Of a DNA stretch of 37,226 nucleotides, positions 10,570 to 17,418 are shown one piece after another (within the stretch, counting starts at the first letter, position 1; the number at the start of each line of letters is the position of its first letter). Below the pieces are notes generated by a model. The model had not been told where the DNA came from. It saw nothing but the letters and a program-made list of their open reading frames with translations, and did no database searches. This stretch comes from Minisyncoccota bacterium (GTDB taxonomy: Bacteria > Patescibacteriota > Minisyncoccia > Phycocordibacterales > UBA1006), in contig JAJOIF010000014.1 in the NCBI GenBank assembly GCA_021209525.1, positions 1 to 37,226 on the forward strand. The letters run 5' to 3'. The position numbers and the translations under genes are program-made.

Positions 10570-11250
10570 TTATGAACGGATGTTCTTTTTCATGTCTTCG
10601 ATAGCTTCTTTTGCAGCATCGCGTCCTCCGAGACCAAATGCAAGTCCTCCTGCAAGTGCGATCATCGCTACAAATCCGATGAAGAGTGTATTAATGAGCT
10701 GTACTGCGAGTCCAAGTTGTTGGAGTGCAATGAGTCCTGCAAAGATCATAATTGCCCAATATGCAAGAGCGCCAAGTATTGATGAACTCATTGAGCCCAC
10801 TGCTTTTGATGACCCTACGACAATTTTGCGTACCACATCACCCAAGAGTGTTGCAGCGAGCATAATAAGCGCCGCAGCAATAATATTAGGAATGTAGAGT
10901 ACGATACTATTGAGTACCATATTTACTTGACTGAGTCCCACAATTTGAAGTGATGCAATCAAGAATACGATGATAATAAACCACTTGATGAGCCATCCAA
11001 AGAATACCGCAGCATTCAATGTGTACCCAGCTTTTTCAAGAATTTTCTCAAGCCCTGTTTGAGCAAGAAGTGTGTTAAGTTTTACCAATTCAAGGAGACG
11101 CACGATAGCTGATTTCACGAGTTCAGCAACGAGCCAACCGATCAAAAAGATAATAAGTGCAAGCAAGAGGTGTGGCAAAAAGTCAGCAACCCCAAACCAA
11201 AAATTTTGCAGAGATCCTTTGAGAATCTCAAGCCATGTTTGTGTAAGCAT
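10570..11250 (-). CDS. MscS-related small-conductance channel protein (TM-helix repeat, no beta domain)
   Basis: A 226-residue integral membrane protein with about five hydrophobic helices (about 25-48, 83-105, 113-135, 150-175, 185-210). The N-terminus resembles the conserved 'TM helix' repeat (LLLALIIFLIGWLVAELV), and the repeat recurs around residues 110-140. It ends with a Gly/Ala-rich helix, AGGLAFGLGGRDAAKEAI, which is like the pore-lining TM3 of MscS. The cytoplasmic beta and alpha/beta domains of MscS are missing, so it may be a stand-alone pore module or a regulator of another channel. A TGGTATACT box at 11324-11332 suggests a leader of about 65 nt with a perfect 8-bp hairpin (11287-11309). 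It is monocistronic with its own terminator. Confidence 0.82.
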   Translation of the reverse strand: MLTQTWLEILKGSLQNFWFGVADFLPHLLLALIIFLIGWLVAELVKSAIVRLLELVKLNTLLAQTGLEKILEKAGYTLNAAVFFGWLIKWFIIIVFLIASLQIVGLSQVNMVLNSIVLYIPNIIAAALIMLAATLLGDVVRKIVVGSSKAVGSMSSSILGALAYWAIMIFAGLIALQQLGLAVQLINTLFIGFVAMIALAGGLAFGLGGRDAAKEAIEDMKKNIRS

Positions 11251-11286
11251 AATGTACTAAAAACTAATGCGTATAATATTAGACAG

Positions 11287-11309
11287 ATATTTCATTCTGA
11301 CTGAAATAT
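11287..11309 (-). other. Leader hairpin of the MscS-like gene
   Basis: A perfect 8-bp inverted repeat ATATTTCA/TGAAATAT around a 7-nt loop lies between the -10 box (11324-11332) and the start codon (11250). It could be an mRNA-stabilising structure or a regulator site. Confidence 0.45.
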
Positions 11310-11323
11310 GGTGTCGTAGGTAT

Positions 11324-11332
11324 AGTATACCA
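11324..11332 (-). promoter_or_regulatory. Extended -10 promoter (TGGTATACT)
   Basis: TGG-TATACT on the minus strand, inside a 13-bp palindrome (11319-11331, GGTATAGTATACC). The start would be near 11317, which gives the MscS-like gene a leader of about 65 nt. This is one of the few genes here with a true 5' UTR. Confidence 0.6.
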
Positions 11333-11375
11333 CAGGTTATATAAAATATGTCACGTATGTTTTGTATATACTCTA

Positions 11376-12023
11376 TTAAATGCGTCGTTGTTTATGTGCA
11401 ATACCTAATTTGTTCACAATCATATCGTGCGCATAATCAAAAACTTCGTGGATGAGATGGTCATACATTTCGTAGCGATATTTGAATTCTTCGGTATCAA
11501 AAAGTGCATAGCGAATTTCTTTGCCGATTTCTGATTCCAAGATACGCACCATTTTTTCAAGTTTTGTTTTGTGTAGTTTTTCACCCACAATCAACAAATC
11601 TAATTTACGATCATGATCGCTTTTGAATAATCCAGATACAGCAAGAAGCTTGATACTTCCCATCCCTTTGAGGCGTTCAGGTAAGTCTTTGGTTGGGATG
11701 AGTTCAGGGTCAAGAAGCAATTTTTGCATAGGTGCCACCAGAGGAAATTTCTTTTCGAGTTGCCACCCCGTCGCTTTTTTCTTGACAGCACGGCCGTCTT
11801 TTTGTTTCTTGAGCGGCTTCAAGAGTACTTCTTTGGTGAATTGTTTTTTCTTGAGAAAACCAATAGATTCAAGCATTTTAATTTCATTACGCGCCTTTGC
11901 AAGTGTCGTTCGACTCTTGTCTGCAACCATATCTGCATCACATACTAATTCTTCATTGAAGAGAAAGAGGCGTAATATTTTTACACGCGCATCACTTCCC
12001 ATAAGTTTTCCGATTTCTTTCAT
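11376..12023 (-). CDS. Winged-helix regulator with a degenerate nucleotidyltransferase-like domain
   Basis: A 215-residue protein starting at the ATG at 12023 (MKEIGKLMGSDARVKILRLF). Residues about 5-70 form a winged helix-turn-helix (SRTTLAKARNEIKMLESIGFLKKK). A basic linker (KKQKDGRAVKKKA) follows. The second half (about 125-200) has the sheet pattern of a minimal nucleotidyltransferase fold: SIKLLAVSGLF, then a DRKLDLLIVGE strand. The usual GSxxxGxxxxxSDxD active site is not intact, so catalysis is doubtful. A longer start at 12047 is rejected because a TGGTATACT box at 12033-12041 sits 9 nt before the 12023 ATG and overlaps the extension. It is probably a transcription regulator; the target is unknown. 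Confidence 0.75.
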   Translation of the reverse strand: MKEIGKLMGSDARVKILRLFLFNEELVCDADMVADKSRTTLAKARNEIKMLESIGFLKKKQFTKEVLLKPLKKQKDGRAVKKKATGWQLEKKFPLVAPMQKLLLDPELIPTKDLPERLKGMGSIKLLAVSGLFKSDHDRKLDLLIVGEKLHKTKLEKMVRILESEIGKEIRYALFDTEEFKYRYEMYDHLIHEVFDYAHDMIVNKLGIAHKQRRI

Positions 12024-12032
12024 AACACCCTT

Positions 12033-12041
12033 AGTATACCA
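12033..12041 (-). promoter_or_regulatory. Extended -10 promoter (TGGTATACT), nearly leaderless
   Basis: TGG-TATACT ends 9 nt before the ATG at 12023; the expected start leaves a leader of about 3 nt. It decides the choice of start codon for this gene. Confidence 0.65.
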
Positions 12042-12073
12042 AGACACCTACTACTATGCAAAGTGTTTTTCTG

Positions 12074-12118
12074 CCCATACAAAACCGCCTCTTATTGATG
12101 AGAGACGTTTTGTATGGG
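12074..12118 (-). terminator. Long-stem terminator after rplJL
   Basis: A long imperfect stem (CCCATACAAAAC with GTTTTGTATGGG and an inner AGAG/CTCT pair) lies 10 nt past the rplL stop codon. The T-run after the inner stem is short (four Ts), so the long stem may serve mainly in RNA stability. Confidence 0.6.
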
Positions 12119-12128
12119 TGCGTATGAA

Positions 12129-12593
12129 TTATTTCAATTCTACTTTTCCTCCAGCTTCTTCGATTTTTGCTTTGATGTCTTCTGCTTCTTCTTTCTTGAT
12201 GCCTTCTTTGATATTTGCAGGAAGAGCTTCTACGAGATCTTTAGCTTCTTTGAGTCCGAGGTTAAGGAGTTCTTTGACTACTTTCATCACAGGGATTTTT
12301 GATCCTCCGTCTGATGTAAGTACTACAGTGAATTCTGATTTTTCTTCTGCGCCCCCAGCATCACCTGCAGGTCCAGCAACTGCAACTGCAGCAGCTGATA
12401 CGCCGAATTTCTTTTCAAATAATTTTACCAATTCATTGAGATCAAGAACTGACATAGTTTCGATAGCTTCAACGATTGCTTTGAATTTTGCAGGTACTTC
12501 TACTTCAGCACCAGCATCTGCTACAACTTCTTCGGCAGCAGGCGCAGTAGCTTCTGCTGCTACTGCTTCATTTTGTACGGTTTCTTCTGACAT
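12129..12593 (-). CDS. rplL: 50S ribosomal protein bL12 (L7/L12)
   Basis: A 154-residue L7/L12, about 30 residues longer than the usual length. The extra part is an N-terminal Ala/Glu-rich stretch before residue 35. The dimerisation helices ([20 protein letters not shown]), an Ala/Gly hinge ([13 protein letters not shown]) and the C-terminal factor-binding domain ([11 protein letters not shown] ... [19 protein letters not shown]) follow in order. The protein forms the ribosomal stalk that recruits translation GTPases. It is the second gene of rplJL, 30 nt after rplJ, and no Shine-Dalgarno precedes it. It is presumably controlled by the L10 leader upstream of rplJ. Confidence 0.96.
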   Translation of the reverse strand: MSEETVQNEAVAAEATAPAAEEVVADAGAEVEVPAKFKAIVEAIETMSVLDLNELVKLFEKKFGVSAAAVAVAGPAGDAGGAEEKSEFTVVLTSDGGSKIPVMKVVKELLNLGLKEAKDLVEALPANIKEGIKKEEAEDIKAKIEEAGGKVELK

Positions 12594-12623
12594 AAATAAG
12601 TGTAATTAAAAATGGATAAGTAA

Positions 12624-13109
12624 TTATGATTTCTTGTCTGCGATTGCTTGAAGCGCGATCACGAGACCTTGTATTGGTGAATTGATAACATTCACGAACA
12701 TGCCACGAAGCACTGGAGTTTCAGGAATAGTCGCAATCTCCATCATTTCTGATTGGTTCATGAAACGCCCTTCGAATACTCCTCCTGCAATAGCGATTTT
12801 TCCAGCAAAAGTTTTGTTAAACTTTTGTGTTTCGCGCGCAGGTGCGATAAGGTCATTTCCCCATGCAAGTGCAATTTCTCCTTCGAGAGTTGGCATATCT
12901 CCGGCAGCAGTGCTCCCAGCGAACGCACGTTCAATCAATGTTTTCTTTGCAACTTTGAATGAAACTCCTTCTTGGCGCATTGCAACGCGCAATGCATTTG
13001 ATTCTTGAGCAGTAAGCCCTTTGAATTGAGCAAATACCACTGATGGTGATGTTGCTGCTTGTTCAAGCTCTGCAAGAATTTCTTGTTTTTTGTTTTTTGT
13101 AATTGCCAT
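12624..13109 (-). CDS. rplJ: 50S ribosomal protein uL10
   Basis: A 161-residue L10 with the typical start MAITKNKKQEILAELEQ, the SVVFAQFKGLTAQESNALR segment and the basic VAKKTLIERAF motif that contacts 23S rRNA. The C-terminal helix that carries L12 dimers (INSPIQGLVIALQAIADKK) is short. L10 anchors the L12 stalk. It is the first gene of rplJL, transcribed from 13249-13276 through an L10 leader and attenuator, so excess L10-L12 complex should repress it. rplK-rplA are not adjacent, unlike in most bacteria. Confidence 0.96.
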   Translation of the reverse strand: MAITKNKKQEILAELEQAATSPSVVFAQFKGLTAQESNALRVAMRQEGVSFKVAKKTLIERAFAGSTAAGDMPTLEGEIALAWGNDLIAPARETQKFNKTFAGKIAIAGGVFEGRFMNQSEMMEIATIPETPVLRGMFVNVINSPIQGLVIALQAIADKKS

Positions 13110-13129
13110 AATGTGTTCAGCATTAAATA

Positions 13130-13151
13130 AAAAATCGACCTTTTCAGGCCG
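13130..13151 (-). terminator. Attenuator of rplJL
   Basis: A 6-bp stem CGGCCT/AGGTCG (13146-13151 with 13136-13141) around a GAAA tetraloop, followed by ATTTTTT on the minus strand, lies 20 nt before rplJ and right after the L10 leader. This is the position expected for an L10-controlled transcription attenuator. Confidence 0.75.
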
Positions 13152-13242
13152 TAGTACATGAATACATACTCTCGAGAGAGTCGTACATGCCTCTACCGGA
13201 TTTATGATTCACAAGAATCTACCAGTGGTCTACGGCGGAACA
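13152..13242 (-). promoter_or_regulatory. Ribosomal protein L10 leader (autoregulatory RNA)
   Basis: The minus-strand leader contains the L10-leader signature: CCGTAGACCACTGGTAGA, then a hairpin (GATTC/GAATC), then ATAAATCCGGTAGAGG, so that ACTGG pairs with CCGGT around the kink-turn-like bulges. Downstream lies a CATGTAC...ACTCT/AGAGT hairpin that may compete with the attenuator. L10 or L10(L12)4 is known to bind such leaders. Confidence 0.8.
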
Positions 13243-13248
13243 TGAGTA

Positions 13249-13276
13249 ATGATACTTGAAATGAGGATAAAGTCAA
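13249..13276 (-). promoter_or_regulatory. Promoter of rplJL
   Basis: On the minus strand TTGACT (13271-13276) and TATCAT (13249-13254) are separated by 16 bp. The start falls near 13242, at the beginning of the L10 leader. It is one of three promoters here with a good -35. Confidence 0.8.
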
Positions 13277-13277
13277 G

Positions 13278-13512
13278 TAAACCAAATACCAAACACCAAA
13301 AAACAAATTACAAACAAGGCACAAATCATGAATCACAAATTTTCGGAGCGATAACAGAGAAAATGTCCGGGAATGAGTGGTTATTTGGAATTTGTGATTT
13401 AGGATTTGAAATTTGTTTGTATCTTGTATTTTGTATTTTGGTGCTTTGCTCGACATGGTACGCTCAGCGTTCCGTAGCGTAGCGAAGACACGTTCAATGT
13501 GCCGAAGGAGAG
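13278..13512. repeat. Mosaic intergenic repeat, copy A (imperfect inverted repeat)
   Basis: The left part (13278-13340) is the approximate reverse complement of the right part (13382-13447): words such as ACCAAATACCAAACACC and ATTTGTGATT on one arm face TTGTATTTTGGTGC and ATTTGTGATT on the other. The centre (13339-13380) holds ATTTTC...GAAAAT and GTCCGGGAATGAGTGGTTAT, which recur in copy B (17000-17418). The block continues with TAGCGTAGCGAAG, also found in copy B. No gene is visible in it. Confidence 0.75.
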
Positions 13513-13538
13513 GGGTTTATACACCTACTCCCTCTCCC

Positions 13539-13694
13539 CTATATTTCCATAAAAACATCCCTCAGTGTCGCTCCTTGTCCGCCTTCGGTTTTGCGTATAT
13601 CTTGTTGGTGGTCATACCAAAAGAGCAATCCCACACCACCGCCGAGTATTATACTGAGCACAATCACATTTCTGATGAAAGCTTTGGTAATCAT
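13539..13694 (-). CDS. Small single-span membrane protein
   Basis: A 51-residue protein beginning MITKAFIRNVIVLSIILGGG: a short basic N-terminus, one membrane helix (about 8-28), then a charged tail (WYDHQQDIRKTEGGQG). The longer in-frame start at 13763 is rejected: a TACACT box (13703-13708) ends 8 nt before the ATG at 13694, the spacing seen for other genes here, and the extension is a second poor hydrophobic segment. No family is recognised. It lies between the rplJL repeat block and the subtilase gene and is transcribed in the same direction as both. The chance of being real is moderate. Confidence 0.5.
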   Translation of the reverse strand: MITKAFIRNVIVLSIILGGGVGLLFWYDHQQDIRKTEGGQGATLRDVFMEI

Positions 13695-13793
13695 ATATAT
13701 GCAGTGTACAAGAAAAAAAGATATAAAGAAAGGGTGTGTTACCTGCAGACACCCACTCATCAATCATACACCTCATTTCAGAAAGTATACAAA

Positions 13794-13824
13794 AAACAAA
13801 ACCCCACATAGCGAGGTTTTGTTT
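13794..13824 (-). terminator. Terminator of the subtilase gene
   Basis: A 10-bp stem AAACAAAACC/GGTTTTGTTT with a T-run on the minus strand lies 3 nt after the stop codon. Confidence 0.88.
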
Positions 13825-13826
13825 AA

Positions 13827-16067
13827 TTAATTTCTCAGAATAAGCAAGAGGTTTACAATAAACTGTGCGAATTGGTCATCAGGAATGCGTCCATTCACCG
13901 GTCGTAACTGCAAGGCGAGCGCAAGGATTTGCTGATTCCTTGCTTCGGCATCAAACAAGAATCGATCTGTGGGCTGCACACTGAGAATTGCTTGCTGTGT
14001 GCGTGGTCCTACAACACCATCTGCAGTTAATCCTCGTGAGGATTGAAATCGCTGTACTGCTTGCAATGTTGCTTGATCAAATATTCCCTGCGGTGTGCCT
14101 GCAAATAATCCAATGCATTGCAAGAATTCTTGGAGGCGCGTCACCTGTTCACCAGTCATACCGAGTCGTAGTGTTTGAGTAATAACTACAGGACAGGATC
14201 GCGCCGGCGGTACCGCAGGAGGAGTGTTCTCTGGTGATGCTACTGGCGCAGGAGTCTGCACTACAGGGGTTGGCGCTGGTAGAGCCGGAGATGGGACACC
14301 TCCTCCCCCGCCACCACCTCCGCCGCCACTCTGTCTAGGAGGCGCAGGGGGTGCAGGCGGCGGCACGACGACAGGCTCTGACTCATCTGCTTCTTGTTCA
14401 TTATCAGAGTCATCGGCGTCTCCAGGATTATTATCATCTGCATCGTCAGGAGTATCTCCATCATCTGCATCGTCAGGAGTATCTCCATCATCTATGTCGT
14501 CATCAATAGGATCTGCTAGGCGCGCATTTTCAAAATCATCTATTGCTTGCCCAAGAGCAAGAAATACATCTAGAATATCTTGATCTGATGATTGTGCGTC
14601 AGTAATAATCAGCCCGAGAGTATCTACAGTATCACCAAAAATATCGCGCGCACCTTGTGCATAGAGACCCGCATCAGCATCTGTTTCTGTTGCTATAAAA
14701 AGTGCTTGCGCATCACGAAGTCGTGACCCCACCAATGACTTGAGCGCATTAGCACGTCGCCCAGTAATAGTATGATCGACAAGTGCTGGGCGCACATCTC
14801 CAAAATCAAGAATGCGTGATCGTACATCACCAAAAGTAGCCTCAGGCGCATATGCCCACAAAAGTGCCGCAATACCTGCTACATGAGGCGCTGCCATAGA
14901 CGTACCGCTTGCAAAAGCATATTGATTACCAATAATAGTGCTCGCGATATTAGTACCTGGCGCTGCAATATGCACAGAGGTTGCGCCGAAATTTGAAAAA
15001 TCAGCAAGAGCATCTAATTGATCTGATGCCGCCACAGCAATGATATGGTCGAGGTCATAACTCGCAGGATACAGAGGAGCTACATCATTTGATTGACCAC
15101 TATTTCCTGCCGCAGCAATAACGAGCCCTCCTGCTGCACGAAAACGTTCAAGTGCATCATATTCTGCCTGAGAGAAATGAGGACCACCAAAAGATGCATT
15201 GATAATATGTGCTCCATTATGACGCGCAAAATCAATTGCTTTGACCACAGTGATGACATCCAAATTAAAACGAATCGCCATAATGCGCGCATGAGGCGCC
15301 ACCCCTACCACCCCTTGCCCATTATTTCCTACAGCAGCAAGAGTTCCGGCAACATGCGTACCATGACTATTTCCAACAGGAAGTGGTGTTGTGTCATTGT
15401 CAACAAAGTCATACCCATGCACACAATCACCCAAAGGTATTTCCACATGACTCACACACAAAGTTCCATCCCACATATTAGCAGCGAGATCTGGGTGCGT
15501 ATAATCAACACCGCTATCAATTACTGCAACAACAATGCCTGCACCAGCGCCATTGGTAATACTCCATGCTTCGGGTATATCGATATCAGCGTCTACAGTA
15601 CCTACAACCATACCATAATCACCATCAATAACTTGCCCTGCATTGTGCATGCCCCACAATAATCCGCGAAATGGATCATTTGTCGGAATAGTCTGGATGT
15701 CTCTTCTGTAATTAGGTTCAGCGTACAGTACGGCAGGATCTTGTTGCAAGAGCGCTATTTTTTCAGGCACTGATGCATTGTCGGTAATGCGCACAAGGGC
15801 AAGATTATGTTCTGGCACAGAGGTACGTACCTCAAGAGATTTTGATGCATTGCGATGCTCAAGCACGGCGTGCCCAAGCGGTGCACGCAAATTGAGCATA
15901 TCATCTCTGTAGCGCACAATAATTTCTGCAGGCACATACGCTGAGGCGGCATCAAAGGAAATACTTGGCAGCGAGATTGCAAATACATGTGAAAAACTTA
16001 TCCCGAAAATAACAAGGACAATGAGACTGTGTATAATAAAGCGAGATATATACTGATGATACTTCAT
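13827..16067 (-). CDS. Secreted subtilisin-like serine protease (S8) with a C-terminal peptidoglycan-binding domain
   Basis: A 746-residue protein from the ATG at 16067 (MKYHQYISRF). A signal peptide (about 8-30) is followed by a fervidolysin-like propeptide (about 45-115, AEIIVRYRDD ... VLYAEPNY) and the S8 domain with the intact triad: Asp in VIDSGVDYTHPDL, His in NSHGTHVAG, Ser in SGTSMAAPHVAG; the oxyanion Asn is in AAGNSG. A helical region (about 430-510), an Asp-rich linker with a 27-bp tandem duplication, a poly-Gly/Pro stretch, and a PG_binding_1 domain (about 640-700, LQEFLQCIGLFAG ... DGVVGPRTQQAI) follow. The enzyme should be exported and held at the cell wall. The TATACT box at 16074-16079, 6 nt before the ATG, sets the start; a longer reading is possible but unlikely. 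Confidence 0.95.
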   Translation of the reverse strand: MKYHQYISRFIIHSLIVLVIFGISFSHVFAISLPSISFDAASAYVPAEIIVRYRDDMLNLRAPLGHAVLEHRNASKSLEVRTSVPEHNLALVRITDNASVPEKIALLQQDPAVLYAEPNYRRDIQTIPTNDPFRGLLWGMHNAGQVIDGDYGMVVGTVDADIDIPEAWSITNGAGAGIVVAVIDSGVDYTHPDLAANMWDGTLCVSHVEIPLGDCVHGYDFVDNDTTPLPVGNSHGTHVAGTLAAVGNNGQGVVGVAPHARIMAIRFNLDVITVVKAIDFARHNGAHIINASFGGPHFSQAEYDALERFRAAGGLVIAAAGNSGQSNDVAPLYPASYDLDHIIAVAASDQLDALADFSNFGATSVHIAAPGTNIASTIIGNQYAFASGTSMAAPHVAGIAALLWAYAPEATFGDVRSRILDFGDVRPALVDHTITGRRANALKSLVGSRLRDAQALFIATETDADAGLYAQGARDIFGDTVDTLGLIITDAQSSDQDILDVFLALGQAIDDFENARLADPIDDDIDDGDTPDDADDGDTPDDADDNNPGDADDSDNEQEADESEPVVVPPPAPPAPPRQSGGGGGGGGGGVPSPALPAPTPVVQTPAPVASPENTPPAVPPARSCPVVITQTLRLGMTGEQVTRLQEFLQCIGLFAGTPQGIFDQATLQAVQRFQSSRGLTADGVVGPRTQQAILSVQPTDRFLFDAEARNQQILALALQLRPVNGRIPDDQFAQFIVNLLLILRN
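14434..14487. repeat. 27-bp perfect tandem duplication in the subtilase linker
   Basis: Two identical 27-bp units (14434-14460 and 14461-14487) encode DGDTPDDAD twice in the acidic linker. A third partial copy lies next to it. Identity at the DNA level indicates recent slippage or unequal exchange. Confidence 0.9.
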
Positions 16068-16073
16068 ATATAT

Positions 16074-16079
16074 AGTATA
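16074..16079 (-). promoter_or_regulatory. -10 box (TATACT) of the subtilase gene, leaderless
   Basis: TATACT on the minus strand ends 6 nt before the ATG at 16067. It also decides against the upstream in-frame ATGs at 16085 and 16082. Confidence 0.65.
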
Positions 16080-16128
16080 CATCAAAAAACAAAGATGTAT
16101 GAATATTTACATATTTCAATATTATGTA

Positions 16129-16137
16129 TGATATACT
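16129..16137 (+). promoter_or_regulatory. Extended -10 promoter (TGATATACT), leaderless
   Basis: TGA-TATACT ends 7 nt before the ATG at 16145. The promoter of the divergent subtilase gene is 50 bp away. Confidence 0.75.
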
Positions 16138-16144
16138 CATCTAT

Positions 16145-16399
16145 ATGACTCATATTATTCCTGGTATCTATAGTCATTACAAGCACCACGATAAACTCTA
16201 TCGCGTACACGGTATTGGCATGCATTCAGAAACATTAGAGCCTCATGTAATATACGAATCACTCTATGACGACGACACCTATCCGCAAGGCACTTTCTGG
16301 TTACGGCCACTCACCATGTTTACTGAAACAGTTATACATCACGATCGCGAAGTGCCTCGTTTTACATACAGGGGCACGGATCTCTCTTCTCTCTCCTAA
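16145..16399 (+). CDS. DUF1653 family protein
   Basis: An 84-residue protein that matches DUF1653 over its whole length: GIYSHYKHHDKLYRVHGIG, then HSETLEPHVIYESLYD, then FWLRPLTMFTETV and a final VPRFTY. The family is small, soluble, widespread in bacteria, and of unknown function; a beta-rich fold is expected. The ATG at 16145 is preferred over an in-frame ATG at 16124 because a consensus extended -10 box lies 7 nt before it. The gene is monocistronic, divergent from the subtilase gene, and convergent with ndk, sharing a bidirectional terminator with it. Confidence 0.88.
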   Translation: MTHIIPGIYSHYKHHDKLYRVHGIGMHSETLEPHVIYESLYDDDTYPQGTFWLRPLTMFTETVIHHDREVPRFTYRGTDLSSLS

Positions 16400-16440
16400 G
16401 TAGATACATTACCTCGATGTTCTGCCGGAAAGATATCACA

Positions 16441-16470
16441 AAAAAACTCACACAATCGTGTGAGTTTTTT
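16441..16470. terminator. Bidirectional terminator between DUF1653 gene and ndk
   Basis: A 13-bp perfect stem (16441-16453 with 16458-16470) with an AATC loop and T-runs on both strands. Confidence 0.92.
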
Positions 16471-16490
16471 GATTTTTTTGATAGAGTATA

Positions 16491-16970
16491 TTATTCGAGT
16501 AAGTCGTCAGCGAATACCATAACATCAGTTACTTTTGGATATGAGAAGATTTCTTCGTCAGCAAAGAAGCGCGCAACTTCTGCAGCACCAGCTTCTACAG
16601 AGTCAGATGCGTGCACCACATTTGATTGAATACTGAGAGTAAAGTCTCCACGAATACTTCCTGCATCGGCTTCGTATCCTTTGGTTGGACCTACAATAAT
16701 GCGGATGGCATCAACAGCACGAATTCCTTCTACTGCCATAGCAATAACAGGTGAGTGCATCATGAATTTTTTAATACCTGCAAAAAATGGTTTGTCTGCA
16801 ATATGTTCATAGTGCTGTTCAAGCAAGGTTTCACTCGCCTTGAGCATTTTGAGACCAATGATTTTGAGTCCTTTGCGTTCAAAGCGAGAAATGATTTCTC
16901 CCGCGAGACTGCGTTGAATTGCGTCTGGCTTGATAATGATAAGTGATCGTTCTACTTTTTCTTGTGACAT
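16491..16970 (-). CDS. ndk: Nucleoside diphosphate kinase
   Basis: A 159-residue NDK. It transfers phosphate from ATP to other (d)NDPs by way of a phospho-histidine. The N-terminal RSLIIIKPDAIQRSLAGEI motif, the FERKGLKIIGLKM segment, and the active-site NVVHASDSVEAGAAEVARFF (catalytic His near 120) are intact. It is slightly longer than the usual 140 to 150 residues because of small insertions in the middle. A TATAAT box at 16979-16984, 8 nt before the ATG, indicates a nearly leaderless mRNA. It is monocistronic, with its own terminator. In a small genome with incomplete nucleotide synthesis this enzyme would serve salvage. Confidence 0.97.
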   Translation of the reverse strand: MSQEKVERSLIIIKPDAIQRSLAGEIISRFERKGLKIIGLKMLKASETLLEQHYEHIADKPFFAGIKKFMMHSPVIAMAVEGIRAVDAIRIIVGPTKGYEADAGSIRGDFTLSIQSNVVHASDSVEAGAAEVARFFADEEIFSYPKVTDVMVFADDLLE

Positions 16971-16978
16971 GATTGTGT

Positions 16979-16984
16979 ATTATA
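16979..16984 (-). promoter_or_regulatory. -10 box (TATAAT) of ndk, nearly leaderless
   Basis: A perfect TATAAT on the minus strand ends 8 nt before the ATG at 16970; no Shine-Dalgarno is present. Confidence 0.65.
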
Positions 16985-16999
16985 AATTATAGTAATAGG

Positions 17000-17418
17000 G
17001 TAAGTATATAGGAAAAAGCACCAAATTCCAAGTACCACAAAGTTTACAAGTGGCACCAAAGCAGCGAGGCACGTCTGACGTGCCTATGGCGGACAAGGTG
17101 CATTACCTCCACACCATCCCCGGAATTTTCGAAGCATCAGCGAAGAAAATGTCCGGGGTCTCGTGTATATGGAATGTATGCCGCATAAGTGCCACTGAAG
17201 CGAGATCCCGTACAAATACTCGTTCGTTCCTCACCCCGTTAAACGAGGTAGGCTCGTATTTTCCGGGAAGGAGTGGTTATTTGTAATTTGCCTGCCTCGT
17301 TATACGGGGTTTGTATCTTGTATCTTGCTTGCTCGCCGTAGCGTAGCGAAGGAGGGGAATTTGAGATTTGCTTGTATCTTGTATTTTGGTGCTTGGTGCT
17401 TGCCCCGTCATACGGGGC
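17000..17418. repeat. Mosaic intergenic repeat, copy B, with GC-rich palindromes
   Basis: No credible gene is present in these 419 bases. They are built from repeat modules: GGCACGTC-T-GACGTGCC (17068-17084); a 13-bp hairpin CCCCGGAATTTTC/GAAAATGTCCGGGG with one bulge (17118-17158); CCCCGT/ACGAGG (17234-17248); TCCGGGAAGGAGTGGTTAT (from 17262), shared with copy A; CCTCGT/ACGGGG (17295-17309); several TTGTATCTTG words; TAGCGTAGCGAAG, shared with copy A; and GCCCCGT/ACGGGGC (17402-17418), which abuts the stop codon of the ATPase gene. Confidence 0.8.

Noticed and set aside
11623-12609. Open frame of 328 codons on the plus strand
   Set aside because: It is antisense to the winged-helix gene and to all of rplL; the Ser/Ala-rich translation mirrors the complementary codons of those genes.
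14224-14583. Plus-strand frame rich in Gly, Pro and Ser
   Set aside because: It is the complement of the Asp-, Gly- and Pro-rich linker of the subtilase gene.
17050-17286. Small plus-strand gene of 78 codons
   Set aside because: It consists wholly of intergenic repeat modules and palindromes.
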